Below, piece after piece: positions 36,168-45,001 of a DNA stretch of 63,569 nt. This DNA comes from an uncultured Actinomycetaceae bacterium. Lineage in GTDB: Bacteria > Actinomycetota > Actinomycetes > Actinomycetales > Actinomycetaceae. The number at the start of each line of letters is the position of its first letter. The first letter of the stretch is position 1. The stretch is from NCBI GenBank assembly GCA_902464405.1, contig CABQJD010000009.1, positions 1 to 63,569 of the forward strand. The letters are read 5' to 3'. Made by a program: the position numbers and the translations under genes. The notes below the pieces were generated by a model that did not search any database, was not told the DNA's origin, and was given only the letters and a program-made list of their open reading frames with translations.

Positions 36168-37391
36168 TTATGCCTCGTCAGCGCTCCATGCCATATCTGC
36201 TGTGTATGCCAGATCGGCAGTAAGTGCAAGATCGGCTGTAAGAGCAGTTTCTGGTGTTGTGCGAGAGGTCGATACTGGCGAAAGGCGATTGCTCAGGGGT
36301 GAAGAGGGCAGTGAAAGATCATCGTCGTCACTAGCATAATCATCACTATCGGGGCTAAGTGTATAAGAATACTCGGTGCCTTCAGCGTTATCATACGCTC
36401 CTTCGGTAGATGATCCGTCGGCAGATGAATAGTTGCTAAGAGCAGGAGATTCTATATGCCATGCGGGGCCCAGAGCTGTTTCAGGATCAGCCTCAATATC
36501 TGCTGCAAGCTTTTTGAGCATTATGTTCGCTTCGTCGCATATAGACCTATTGTGTGTGAGTATACCGTGCATAAGCCACTGAACGAGTGCAAATTCGCTC
36601 ATAAATGTGGCGCGTTCGAGGAGATGATCATCAGGAGGTGTGGAGACGTTGTGCTGATAGGAATCAAAGAACTCCGAAAAGGCGTGAGCGTTTAAAGATG
36701 CCATAATTGGCGCAATATCAACAGCAGGATCGCCCACATGTGCTTCGCCAAATCCAAGTATTGTGCGCAGGGCACCTTCAGACCAAAGTAGATTTTCATC
36801 TGCAATATCTCCATGCAGAGGAACTTTTGCAAAAGTCCACAGGTCGGAATCGTCGAGCATGTTGAGCCATCTCCGGCGCAAAATTGCTGGAATAGATGCG
36901 GCGTCTACGGCGTCGTCAAGCTCGGTGAAGAGTCTGTCATGGACGGCGTGCGGATCGTATGATGGAAAGCCCGCGCTTGTAAAAATTTCAGGTTCAAGCG
37001 AATGCAGGCGTGCTAAAGAGCGCCCTAGCTCGCGTGCATGCACGGAAGTAAATTCCGCCCAGTTACTTGATTTCCCTAAGGGCGCTGGGTAGACCATAGC
37101 GCGCCGTCCCTCGTAGACGGCCCAGCCTTCAGGGTGAATGACATCGAATGAAAGGTGCCCTAGACGCAATTGCTCTAATAATGCTGCCGTGGCAGATCCT
37201 TCAGCTTCAAGAAGAGCTCCAGCATGATCCGTACGTGGATATTTGACAATCCAATGCTGCCCTTGCGCATCGACAATGCCAGAGAGAATATAATCACTCG
37301 TTGTGATAAAAGGCGGGGTTGTGCCCGCAACCTGCAAACCGTCGATTGCCACCACGGCAATGGCTGCCATATGGAAAGGAGATATATTCAC
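36168..37391 (-). CDS. Aminoglycoside/choline-kinase-like phosphotransferase with repetitive tail
   Basis: A 407-residue protein of the APH/choline kinase fold. The N-lobe has WIVKYPRTDHAGALLEAEGS; the catalytic loop is VPLHGDIADENLLW (His-Gly-Asp...Asn) near residue 191; the following GFGEAHVGDPAVDIAP gives the metal Asp. The last ~80 residues are low complexity and acidic and end in four TAD/SAD(L/M/E)A units (LTADLALTADLAYTADMAWSADEA-type). Substrate unknown; drug resistance should not be assumed. GTG 37391 is taken as start because TAGGTT lies 6 nt upstream; ATG 37370 is an alternative. Relatives commonly sit beside adnB in Actinomycetaceae-type genomes. Confidence 0.78.
   Translation of the reverse strand: MNISPFHMAAIAVVAIDGLQVAGTTPPFITTSDYILSGIVDAQGQHWIVKYPRTDHAGALLEAEGSATAALLEQLRLGHLSFDVIHPEGWAVYEGRRAMVYPAPLGKSSNWAEFTSVHARELGRSLARLHSLEPEIFTSAGFPSYDPHAVHDRLFTELDDAVDAASIPAILRRRWLNMLDDSDLWTFAKVPLHGDIADENLLWSEGALRTILGFGEAHVGDPAVDIAPIMASLNAHAFSEFFDSYQHNVSTPPDDHLLERATFMSEFALVQWLMHGILTHNRSICDEANIMLKKLAADIEADPETALGPAWHIESPALSNYSSADGSSTEGAYDNAEGTEYSYTLSPDSDDYASDDDDLSLPSSPLSNRLSPVSTSRTTPETALTADLALTADLAYTADMAWSADEA
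36174..36238. repeat. 18-bp coding repeats in phosphotransferase 3' end
   Basis: Three adjacent 18-bp units (plus strand GCCATATCTGCTGTGTAT, GCCAGATCGGCAGTAAGT, GCAAGATCGGCTGTAAGA) encode the TADLA-type tail repeats. They begin only 18 bp from the non-coding 18-bp duplication that ends at 36155. Confidence 0.8.
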
Positions 37392-37403
37392 GCATCTAAC
37401 CTA
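37392..37403 (-). promoter_or_regulatory. Leaderless-type -10 element of phosphotransferase gene
   Basis: On the minus strand TAGGTT (37398-37403), 6 nt, then GTG 37391. No ribosome site precedes the start. Confidence 0.45.
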
Positions 37404-37622
37404 TCAGGATGTGTGCTTGTGCGTGAGAGGTGCTCGCCCTAATTTTATAAATAGCGAGTTTTTCTTATCTGTATAAAGGGTACATATAAAGTGTACCTGT
37501 ACGGAATTTGTATGAAATTTAACGCGGCGGCCTACGCTATTGGGCTATGCATCGTGAAAAGAAAAAGATAGAAGCTTTACTCTTCGTGGTGTTTGAGAAG
37601 TTCACTGCTAGACTGAGACATT

Positions 37623-38744
37623 GTGGCTATAGATTATCAGCAAGAACTCGAAGAACTCCGTCGTGTATATTCTCAGATTGCGGCAGTAAAAGATGCCGAT
37701 GCGTTGAAGCAGCAGATTGTAGAACTCACTGAGCGTTCCTCGGCGCCTGATTTGTGGGATGATCCAGATCAAGCGCAAATCGTCACCAGCAAACTTTCGC
37801 ACGTCCAATCTGAGCTCGATAAACTCAGCGAAATGAATGCGCGCATTGAAGATATTGAAACTCTGCTCGATATGGCAGAAGAAGAGGCTGTTACTGACGC
37901 GGATACAGCAGCCGAGCTTCGCGCTGATGCTGAAGAACAAATTGAGCTGCTGCGCGCAGATCTATCAGAATTAGAAGTGAAGACTCTTCTTAGCGGCGAA
38001 TATGATGAGCGCAATGCTGTTGTGACGATTCGCTCTGGTGTGGGTGGAATTGATGCCGCAGATTTTGCTCAAATGCTTGAACGTATGTATTTGCGTTGGG
38101 CTGAGCGGCATGGCTATCCCACCAAAGTACTCGATACGTCGTATGCGGAAGAAGCAGGCATTAAATCTGCAACTTTTGAAGTGCAGACTCCATACGCGTA
38201 TGGCACTCTTTCGGTTGAAGCAGGCACTCACCGATTAGTGCGTATTTCACCTTTTGATAATCAAGGGCGGCGCCAGACCAGCTTTGCCGCGGTAGAAGTT
38301 ATTCCGTTGATCGAGACAACGGATCATATTGATATTCCAGAATCTGATCTCAAAATAGATGTGTTTCGTTCCTCAGGGCCTGGAGGTCAGTCGGTAAACA
38401 CTACGGATTCGGCTGTGCGAATGACTCACCTTCCTACAGGCATTGTGGTGAGTATGCAAGACGAAAAATCTCAGATTCAAAATCGTGCTGCTGCTTTGCG
38501 CGTCTTGCAATCTCGATTGCTCATGCTGCGGCGTGAGGAAGAAGAAGCTAAAAAGAAAGAGCTTGCTGGTGACGTCAAAGCCTCGTGGGGCGATCAGATG
38601 CGTAACTACGTCTTGCATCCCTATCAAATCGTAAAAGATCTGCGTACAGGGTATGAAGAGGGCAACACAGACGCCGTTTTTGATGGTGAAATAGATTCAT
38701 TTATTGACGCAGGAATCCGTTGGCGTGCAGGCGCCGAGAGCTAG
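37623..38744 (+). CDS. prfB: Peptide chain release factor 2
   Basis: Terminates translation at UGA and UAA. The 373-residue frame is uninterrupted. The stop-recognition tripeptide SPF is visible in LVRISPFDNQGRRQTSFAA, and the peptidyl-hydrolysis motif GGQ in SSGPGGQSVNTTDSAVR. The E. coli-type programmed +1 frameshift site near codon 25 is absent, as in many actinobacteria, so RF2 autoregulation by frameshifting does not occur here. The GTG start lacks a clear ribosome site; TAGACT lies 8 nt upstream. It precedes ftsEX, the common actinobacterial order prfB-ftsE-ftsX. Confidence 0.96.
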   Translation: MAIDYQQELEELRRVYSQIAAVKDADALKQQIVELTERSSAPDLWDDPDQAQIVTSKLSHVQSELDKLSEMNARIEDIETLLDMAEEEAVTDADTAAELRADAEEQIELLRADLSELEVKTLLSGEYDERNAVVTIRSGVGGIDAADFAQMLERMYLRWAERHGYPTKVLDTSYAEEAGIKSATFEVQTPYAYGTLSVEAGTHRLVRISPFDNQGRRQTSFAAVEVIPLIETTDHIDIPESDLKIDVFRSSGPGGQSVNTTDSAVRMTHLPTGIVVSMQDEKSQIQNRAAALRVLQSRLLMLRREEEEAKKKELAGDVKASWGDQMRNYVLHPYQIVKDLRTGYEEGNTDAVFDGEIDSFIDAGIRWRAGAES

Positions 38745-38838
38745 AGGCGTGCGGCGTACGGTGCGAGCTATATCCACGTAGTGCTAAATGCGTGCAGAGC
38801 TAGCCGCAGGAAATTCTGTCGGTATGCTCATCAGTGGT

Positions 38839-38862
38839 GAGTAGCGAGTAGCGAATAGCGAG
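38839..38862. repeat. 7-bp tandem repeat between prfB and ftsE
   Basis: GAGTAGC GAGTAGC GAATAGC GAG: three 7-bp units in a 290-bp spacer. No coding region is seen in the spacer. Confidence 0.75.
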
Positions 38863-39034
38863 CGCCGATTGTGCATAGAAGCTATGCAGAGAATTATTCA
38901 AGCTAGTAAATCTAGTGCATAGAGCTATTGCGGAGCGTGCGAATCGCCTCGTGTGGCGGCGTGCCTGATTTTAGAGTAGTTTGAAATCACTTAAAGTGAA
39001 TATGAACTTTAGTCGATTAAGGCTGGAATGGTTA

Positions 39035-39724
39035 ATGATCACATTTGAAAACGTTTCTAAGGTGTACGTCAAAGGGAGTGCGCCAGCGCTCGATCGTGTA
39101 TCTCTCAATATTGAGCGTGGAGATTTCGTCTTTTTAGTTGGCGCGTCAGGCTCTGGTAAATCTACTATGCTCTCCCTCGTCTCTGCAGAGGAACGTGCGA
39201 CTGCTGGCAAGGTTTACGTATTAGGTAAGGATCTTTCTAAACTTTCAGATCGTCGGGTTCCAGCTCTGCGCCGCCAGATGGGCTATGTGTTTCAAGATTT
39301 CCGTTTGCTTGAAGATAAAAATGTATTTGATAACGTTGCTCTCGCAATGCAGGTGATCGGGCGCCCTCGGCACGCGATTGTTAAAGAAGTTCCTAAAGTA
39401 CTGGATCTTGTGGGGTTGAAAGGTAAGGAGCGCCGTCGCATTCACGAGCTTTCTGGTGGTGAAATGCAACGTGTCGTTATTGCCCGTGCGATGGTTAATC
39501 GTCCAGATTTGTTGCTGGCAGATGAGCCGACTGGCAATTTAGATCGCGAGACAGCGCTCGGGATTATGCGCTTGCTCGACCGTATTAACCGCACAGGGAC
39601 AACCGTTGTGATGGCTACTCACGATTCGGCGATTGTGGATCAGATGCGTCGTCGAGTGATTGAGCTTGTAGATGGCAAGATTGTGCGCGATCAAGAGCGC
39701 GGTGCCTATGGAGGGATCGACTAA
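39035..39724 (+). CDS. ftsE: Cell division ATP-binding protein FtsE
   Basis: ATPase of the FtsEX complex, which works at the divisome to switch on peptidoglycan hydrolases rather than to transport a substrate. The 229-residue protein opens MITFENVSKVYVKGS and has Walker A VGASGSGKSTMLSL, Q-loop VFQDFRLLEDKNVFDNVALAM, signature LSGGEMQRV, Walker B DLLLADEPTGNLD and the H-loop ATHDSAIV. The upstream in-frame starts (from 38981) add 18 unconserved residues. The stop overlaps the ftsX ATG by 1 bp (TAATG). Confidence 0.95.
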   Translation: MITFENVSKVYVKGSAPALDRVSLNIERGDFVFLVGASGSGKSTMLSLVSAEERATAGKVYVLGKDLSKLSDRRVPALRRQMGYVFQDFRLLEDKNVFDNVALAMQVIGRPRHAIVKEVPKVLDLVGLKGKERRRIHELSGGEMQRVVIARAMVNRPDLLLADEPTGNLDRETALGIMRLLDRINRTGTTVVMATHDSAIVDQMRRRVIELVDGKIVRDQERGAYGGID

Positions 39725-40632
39725 TGCGACTTCGTTTTATTTTGTCTCAGACGTGTAAAGGTATTCGTGGTAATTTCGCGATGGCGTTTTCTGTCACGTT
39801 GGTGACGTTTGTCTCGCTTCTCTTTCTTGGTGCGTCTGTGATGCTTCAGTGGCAGATCAACAATCTCAAAAACGATTGGTACGATAAAGTCGAAGTTTCT
39901 GCTTTTATGTGCCCTGAAAATTCTGTTTCTTCGCAGTGCGCTGGCGGAGAGGCTACTAAAGCTCAGATCGACGCAATCGAAGCATACCTCAACTCCAATG
40001 AGATGAAACAGTATGTGGAAAAAGTTTATTTTGAGAGTAAATCTGATGCTCTCGCAGCTTTTAAGAAGCAGATGAAAGATACCGTGTGGGCTGACGCTAT
40101 GACAGAAGACCAGATGCAGGCTTCTTTCCGAGTGAAGCTCATCGATCCGCAGCAGTACGCGATCGTTGCTGATGCGCTTTCAGGGCGAGATGGCGTGGAA
40201 TCTGTGCAAGATCAGCGCGAACAGCTAGAGCCTCTTTTTAAGATATTGAATCGTTTTACGCTGGTTTCTGGCGGTTTGGCTGTGGTGATGGTTGTGACGG
40301 CGATGCTTCTGATTCCTTCTACGATTCGCCTCTCGGCAATGTTTAGGCGCAACGAAACAGAAATTATGCGTTATGTGGGCGCGTCAAATCGTATGATTCA
40401 GATGCCGTTTATTCTGGAGGGAATTTTAGCGTCTCTCGTCGGTGCCGTGTTTGCTATTGGTTCTTTATGGTTGATTGTGGGCGTCTTTATTCGTGATTGG
40501 TTCCAAGGTTCGTGGGTAAATGTGGTGACGGGTGTTGATGTGCTCGTGCTTGCTCCGTTCTTATTAGCTGCAGCTGTGCTTATTGCTTCGGTTGCTTCGT
40601 TTGTGGCTCTTCGTAAGTATACGAAAGTGTGA
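39724..40632 (+). CDS. ftsX: Cell division protein FtsX
   Basis: A 302-residue membrane subunit of FtsEX. It has one N-terminal membrane segment (FAMAFSVTLVTFVSLLFLGASVML), a large extracellular loop of about 130 residues with two cysteines (FMCPENSVSSQCAGG) that may form a disulfide, then three C-terminal segments including VSGGLAVVMVVTAMLLIPSTIRLSAMFRRNETEIMRYVGAS. The outer loop is the part that contacts a peptidoglycan hydrolase; the next gene encodes one. Translationally coupled to ftsE. Confidence 0.95.
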   Translation: MRLRFILSQTCKGIRGNFAMAFSVTLVTFVSLLFLGASVMLQWQINNLKNDWYDKVEVSAFMCPENSVSSQCAGGEATKAQIDAIEAYLNSNEMKQYVEKVYFESKSDALAAFKKQMKDTVWADAMTEDQMQASFRVKLIDPQQYAIVADALSGRDGVESVQDQREQLEPLFKILNRFTLVSGGLAVVMVVTAMLLIPSTIRLSAMFRRNETEIMRYVGASNRMIQMPFILEGILASLVGAVFAIGSLWLIVGVFIRDWFQGSWVNVVTGVDVLVLAPFLLAAAVLIASVASFVALRKYTKV

Positions 40633-40699
40633 TTTTCTGCAGGGCTGCGTGGAATAAAGGCATACAGATATGTGTGAAAAGCTAAGAAGTGGGTGTGAT

Positions 40700-41980
40700 A
40701 TGAAAGCTAAAAAGACGAAACGAGTAGCTTTAGCAGTGGTCGCTGCATTGGCACTCTGTGCGACGATGACTCCAGGAATTGCTGTTGGGGAAAATCGAGA
40801 TGATTTAGCTAATGCTCAAAAGAGTAAATCGCAGAAAATTTCTGAGCTTAAAGCTACTCTTGAGGGCGTGTCTGCAGATCTGCGTGAGGCCTATTTAGTG
40901 CTTAGTGATACGCGTGAGAAAATTCCAGGAGCGGAAAAGGAACTTGCGGCAGCTGAAGCGGAGCTTTCTGCAGCTCAGCGTAAAGCGGAAGCTAAGGCTG
41001 CTCTTCTCGATGCTTCAGAAAAAGAGTTATCTGGTATTCAAGGCGATTTGAATGTGGTCACTAAGCATGCTGAGAACGCTGGAAATTCTCTCGCAGAGCT
41101 TGCAAGATCGACGTATCGCGGTGAGACTGTGCCATCTACTTTGGATTTGCTTGTGGCTTCAGCTACTGTGCAGGAATTTTTGGATTCTTATCGAGTCAAC
41201 GAAGCTCTTACTCGCAGCCAGGCTAGTGCATTGGCGCAATTTGAGCAGCGCAGCGGGCAAGCGAAAAACAGTGAATCGCGACAAAATGCAGTGCGAGCGA
41301 GAGTTGCTGAGTTGAAACAAGAAGCGGATCAGCTTCTTGCTGAGCAACGCGAAAAGCAAGCTCAGGCTCAGGCGAAACGTAATGAACTAGCTGAGCTGGA
41401 AAAAACTATTTCTGAAAAGTCTGTTCTTCTTGAGAGCAGGAAGTCTGAAATGCAAAGCGCTGTTGATTCTGAGCAGGCAGAATACGATAAGATTACTGCT
41501 CAGATTGCTGAAATTGATGCCGCTAATCGTGCTTCTGCCGCTCAAAGTGGCGGGCAGTCAGGCTATTCTGGCGGCGGTGGTTTTATCCAACCGCCGATTC
41601 GTACTTCTTTATACGTGACTTCACCGTTCGGGTATCGTATACATCCTGTTTTGGGGTATTCGAAGCTGCATTATGGTGTTGATCTTGCCGCTGGCTGCGG
41701 AACGCCTCAGTATGCGGCAGCTCCAGGCACTGTTGCTTCTGCAGGATGGATTGGTGGCGGCGGCAACGCAGTTACGATTAATCATGGGTATGCTGAAGGT
41801 TCTTCGTGGGTGACGCGCTATATGCACTTTTCTTCACTAAATGTTTCTCCTGGTCAGTACGTCGATCGAGATACTGTGATTGGCTATACTGGAAGTACGG
41901 GTATTTCTACGGGGTGCCATGTTCATTTTGAAGTATGGCGTGATGGGTCTGTGCAAAATCCGATGGACTATATCGGGTAG
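40700..41980 (+). CDS. Secreted coiled-coil M23 (LytM) peptidoglycan endopeptidase
   Basis: About 426 residues: signal peptide (MKAKKTKRVALAVVAALALCATMTPGIAVG), a long coiled coil of about 230 residues rich in Ala/Glu/Lys, a Gly/Ser linker, and a C-terminal M23 domain. Zinc ligands are intact: HYGVDLA (His, Asp) and CHVHFEVW (HxH). This is the architecture of EnvC/PcsB-type FtsEX partners, but unlike EnvC the peptidase site looks active. Directly after ftsX (67 bp), it is very probably the hydrolase that FtsEX activates during septum splitting. ATG 40700 is favoured; ATG 40670 would add ten residues before the signal peptide. Confidence 0.9.
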   Translation: MKAKKTKRVALAVVAALALCATMTPGIAVGENRDDLANAQKSKSQKISELKATLEGVSADLREAYLVLSDTREKIPGAEKELAAAEAELSAAQRKAEAKAALLDASEKELSGIQGDLNVVTKHAENAGNSLAELARSTYRGETVPSTLDLLVASATVQEFLDSYRVNEALTRSQASALAQFEQRSGQAKNSESRQNAVRARVAELKQEADQLLAEQREKQAQAQAKRNELAELEKTISEKSVLLESRKSEMQSAVDSEQAEYDKITAQIAEIDAANRASAAQSGGQSGYSGGGGFIQPPIRTSLYVTSPFGYRIHPVLGYSKLHYGVDLAAGCGTPQYAAAPGTVASAGWIGGGGNAVTINHGYAEGSSWVTRYMHFSSLNVSPGQYVDRDTVIGYTGSTGISTGCHVHFEVWRDGSVQNPMDYIG

Positions 41981-42026
41981 CTAGATACCATATAAACCGT
42001 TTTGCTATACGGACGTATAGTGTCCG

Positions 42027-42056
42027 AAAAGTGGCGCTTAAAGCTACTTTTTTCTT
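42027..42056 (+). terminator. Terminator of ftsEX-M23 operon
   Basis: A 9-bp stem (AAAAGTGGC / GCTACTTTT, one G-T pair) with a 7-nt loop runs into TTCTTC. It lies about 50 bp after the peptidase stop; a smaller hairpin (CTATA...TATAG) precedes it. Confidence 0.75.
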
Positions 42057-42118
42057 CTGCTAATAAACTTTTGCTGTGCGAAAAGTAAAAACACCTTTTA
42101 TGATTCGGGCGGTGCGGC

Positions 42119-43570
42119 ATGAGTGGTGACGGGCAGCTGACGGCAGTACTGGATCCCTTGGATTGCGGTCAAGATGAATGCGGTGCGTGCGGCGTGTGGG
42201 CTCCAGGTGAGCAAGTCGCTCATCTGACCTATTTTAGTTTGTACGCGCTTCAGCATAGAGGGCAGGAAGCTGCTGGTATTGCAACAAGTGACGGCAAAAA
42301 AATACTTGTTTATAAGGATACAGGGCTTGTCTCTCAAGTATTCAACGAAGAGTCTCTGGGAACCCTTAAGGGGCATATTGCTGTGGGGCATACGCGCTAT
42401 TCCACTTCAGGAGATAAGGGGTGGATTAATGCGCAGCCTATGCTAGGGCCAACAGAATTTGGCACTGTTGCCCTTGCTCACAACGGGAATCTGGTGAATG
42501 TCGAAGAGCTTATTGAGCGTATCCGAGCGTTGAGTGGCGATGATCTTTCAGGTGAGTTAGGGCATGGTTCTTCTACTGATACAGCGGTAATGACTGCGCT
42601 GATGGGAGTGCTGAAAGGTTACGATAATCTCGAGGATCTTGCCGTTGCTATGCTGCCGATGCTTCAAGGTGCCTTCTCACTCGTTTTTATGGATGAATCA
42701 AAGCTTTATGCTGCTCGTGATCCTAACGGGTTTCGTCCGCTGGTGCTGGGGAAATTGCCAGGTGGCTGGGTTGTTGCTTCTGAAACTGCTGCTCTCGATA
42801 TTTCTGGTGCCGCTTTCGTGCGTGAAATTGATCCTGGCGAACTTATTGTGATTGACGAGAGTGGTGTGCATTCGCGGCGTTTTGCGGATCCCACTCCCCA
42901 TGTGTGTGCGTTCGAGTATGTATACCTTGCGCGTCCAGATACGCAGATCAACGGGCGGCGTATCAATTCAGTGCGCAATGCGATGGGGCGTCGTCTGGCA
43001 ATTGAGCATACAGTAGACGCTGATATTGTGATTGCTACTCCTGATTCTGGCACGCCTGCAGCAATCGGTTATGCCCAGGAATCTGGTATTCCTTTTGCTC
43101 AAGGGTTAGTGAAAAATGCGTATGTTGGGCGCACGTTTATCCGCCCGACTCAAGCAATGCGTCAGATGGGCATTCGTCTTAAACTCAATCCTTTGCGTGA
43201 GGTAATCGAAGGCAAGCGGATTGTGGTAGTTGATGATTCGATTGTGCGGGGCAATACTCAGAGGCAGTTGGTTGCAATGCTCAAAGGAGCAGGTGCTGCT
43301 GAAGTGCATGTGCGCATTTCAAGCCCGCCAGTTGTGTGGCCCTGTTTCTTCGGCATTGATTTTCCTACTCGCGCTGAGCTTATTGCTAATAACCTCAGTA
43401 TTGATGCTATTAGAGATTCTCTTTCTGCTGATTCTTTGGGCTATCTTTCTCCTGAAGGAATGTATGAAGCAATTGATCTCCCGCTCGAGTCTCTATGCAC
43501 GGCGTGTTTTTCGGGGAAGTATCCTGTACCGATTGATCTGCATAAAGATTATTTGGCACGCAGCTGCTAG
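42119..43570 (+). CDS. purF: Amidophosphoribosyltransferase
   Basis: First committed step of purine synthesis: PRPP plus glutamine to phosphoribosylamine. The 483-residue enzyme is the Bacillus-type form, made with a propeptide: the catalytic Cys sits in DECGACGVWAPG after about 19 residues and becomes N-terminal after cleavage. The glutaminase part continues LYALQHRGQEAAGIA; the PRPP loop is VVVDDSIVRGNTQRQL. Further cysteines (HVCAFEYVY, VVWPCFFG, LCTACFSGKYP) fit a structural [4Fe-4S] cluster. Located alone, without purM next to it, and convergent with coaA. Confidence 0.95.
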   Translation: MSGDGQLTAVLDPLDCGQDECGACGVWAPGEQVAHLTYFSLYALQHRGQEAAGIATSDGKKILVYKDTGLVSQVFNEESLGTLKGHIAVGHTRYSTSGDKGWINAQPMLGPTEFGTVALAHNGNLVNVEELIERIRALSGDDLSGELGHGSSTDTAVMTALMGVLKGYDNLEDLAVAMLPMLQGAFSLVFMDESKLYAARDPNGFRPLVLGKLPGGWVVASETAALDISGAAFVREIDPGELIVIDESGVHSRRFADPTPHVCAFEYVYLARPDTQINGRRINSVRNAMGRRLAIEHTVDADIVIATPDSGTPAAIGYAQESGIPFAQGLVKNAYVGRTFIRPTQAMRQMGIRLKLNPLREVIEGKRIVVVDDSIVRGNTQRQLVAMLKGAGAAEVHVRISSPPVVWPCFFGIDFPTRAELIANNLSIDAIRDSLSADSLGYLSPEGMYEAIDLPLESLCTACFSGKYPVPIDLHKDYLARSC

Positions 43571-43609
43571 AGCTTAGGCTGTGCTGTAGCTGTGTAGCTG
43601 CAGATTGAT

Positions 43610-43641
43610 CGCTTATGTAGTGGGCATAAGGCGCTTTCTCT
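43610..43641 (+). terminator. Probable purF terminator
   Basis: CGCTTATG pairs with CATAAGGCG (one bulged G) around a 7-nt loop, followed by CTTTCTCTTT. The bulge and interrupted T tract make it only moderately convincing. Confidence 0.5.
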
Positions 43642-43740
43642 TTGCTGTTATATGTTGCGCACACGCGGCGCGTGCTTGATGTGCCCTCTATGATTTATGA
43701 GCAGATTGCGCCTGTTTTGGCGATATTGTGCAACGATGTT

Positions 43741-43834
43741 GCTCGAGCTTTGAGTCTTTGCCCTGAGCTTTCTTGAGCTTCCCTGAGCTTCTTGGAGTGT
43801 TCTTGAGTATCTTTGAGTATTTACCCTGAGTGTT
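43741..43834. repeat. Degenerate 10-bp tandem repeats between purF and coaA
   Basis: About nine decamers in phase, such as CCCTGAGCTT, TCTTGAGCTT, CCCTGAGCTT, TCTTGAGTAT and CTTTGAGTAT. The period is close to one helical turn. They fill most of the 300-bp spacer, which holds no gene. Confidence 0.85.
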
Positions 43835-43872
43835 TAAGAATCTTATTCGGTGAGTTATTGCGCATATTGGCT

Positions 43873-44877
43873 CTAAAGCTTACGCAGGTAGATCGTCTCT
43901 ACAGAGTGGTCGGCGCCCTTGGTGAGAATGATAGTGGCGCGACTGCGTGTGGGCGCCACGTTTTCGCGCAGGTTTGGAAGATTGATGGTACGCCAGAGGC
44001 GGCGAGCAGTATTGTCTGCTTCTTCGTCGCTCAAATCTGCATAGGAACGGAAGAAGGAGTGCGGGTGAGTAAACGCAGTTTTACGCAGATTTCTAAAGCG
44101 ATCCATATACCACTGTTCGAGTGCATCTTCAGGTGCGTCAAGGTAGATAGAAAAATCAAAATAATCAGAAACTGCTCGAAATTCTCCGTCGCTGCTGCTC
44201 ATTCGCGGAGGTTGTAAAACGTTGAGACCCTCAACAATAAGTACGTCTGGGTGATCGACAGTGATCCATTTTCCTGGGACGATATCGTACGAAATATGGT
44301 CATATACTGGCACTCGTAGATTTCCTACGCCAGATTTTACAGCAGAGAGGAAATTCAGCAGGGCATGCCGATCATAAGATTCTGGAAAACCCTTGCGATC
44401 CATGAGCCCATGTTTGGTGAGAGTGGCATTAGGGTAAAGAAAACCGTCAGTCGTCACCAAATCGACGTGCGGAGTCTGCGGCCAGCGGCGCATAAGCTCG
44501 CGCAACAGGCGGGCCGCAGTTGATTTGCCAGCAGCCACAGAACCAGCAATGCCAATAATCCACGGCGTGCGATGCTCAGGCAAGCCAATAAAAGAGTGAG
44601 ATTCACTCATAAGCCGCCCGGTATGGCGAGCATACATCTGCATAAGAGCTGATAAAGGGCGATAAACAGCATCTGCTTCGGTAATGCCAATCGGGTCGCC
44701 CAAGGCCGCTAAAGCTCGTACGTCTTTATCTGTGAGCGGCAGTTCGGTTGTCGCTGCCAGTGCTCGCCACTTAGTGCTAGAAATCGGCATAAACGTGGAA
44801 AGCGGGGTAGAGCGCTGTATATGAGATGGATTGATCGGACCGTGTGCCTGCTCGGCAGCGCTGAAGGATAGCGTCAT
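43873..44877 (-). CDS. coaA: Type I pantothenate kinase
   Basis: Phosphorylates pantothenate, the first and controlling step of coenzyme A synthesis. The 334-residue protein has the N-terminal stretch STFMPISSTKWRALA, P-loop GIAGSVAAGKSTAARLL near residue 110, TTDGFLYPN, the Asp-rich VPVYDHISYDIVPGKW and VLIVEGLNVLQ, and C-terminal NLRENVAPTRSRATIIL. All are diagnostic for the CoaA (type I) class, which is feedback-inhibited by CoA. Divergent from glmS with a 124-bp spacer. Confidence 0.95.
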   Translation of the reverse strand: MTLSFSAAEQAHGPINPSHIQRSTPLSTFMPISSTKWRALAATTELPLTDKDVRALAALGDPIGITEADAVYRPLSALMQMYARHTGRLMSESHSFIGLPEHRTPWIIGIAGSVAAGKSTAARLLRELMRRWPQTPHVDLVTTDGFLYPNATLTKHGLMDRKGFPESYDRHALLNFLSAVKSGVGNLRVPVYDHISYDIVPGKWITVDHPDVLIVEGLNVLQPPRMSSSDGEFRAVSDYFDFSIYLDAPEDALEQWYMDRFRNLRKTAFTHPHSFFRSYADLSDEEADNTARRLWRTINLPNLRENVAPTRSRATIILTKGADHSVETIYLRKL

Positions 44878-44989
44878 ATAGGTAGTTTCTCATGTTCGGT
44901 GAAATAGTGCACAGCGGAGGATGAGCGTTGTGCAGATTGTGCGCTTGACTTTTTGTGCCAGCTTCTTACGGAAATTGATCTCGGTGAGC

Positions 44990-45001
44990 TAGTGTGGGTA
45001 T
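44990..45001 (+). promoter_or_regulatory. Leaderless-type -10 element of glmS
   Basis: TAGTGT (44990-44995), 6 nt, then ATG 45002. A further TTGACT at 44945 has no good partner at 16-18 bp. Confidence 0.35.

Noticed and set aside
35963..36223. 86-residue open frame in the alternating repeat spacer
   Set aside because: Encodes only repeat-derived residues and overlaps the phosphotransferase 3' end in antisense.
36168..37391. Aminoglycoside resistance call from phosphotransferase
   Set aside because: Only the general kinase fold is evident; the neighbourhood is repair and housekeeping genes.
37623..37720. Programmed +1 frameshift in prfB
   Set aside because: The prfB frame is continuous from the GTG start; no in-frame TGA needing a shift is present.
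44878..45001. glmS ribozyme/riboswitch
   Set aside because: The 124-bp spacer is too short and has no recognisable ribozyme core; a leaderless-type -10 box is present instead.
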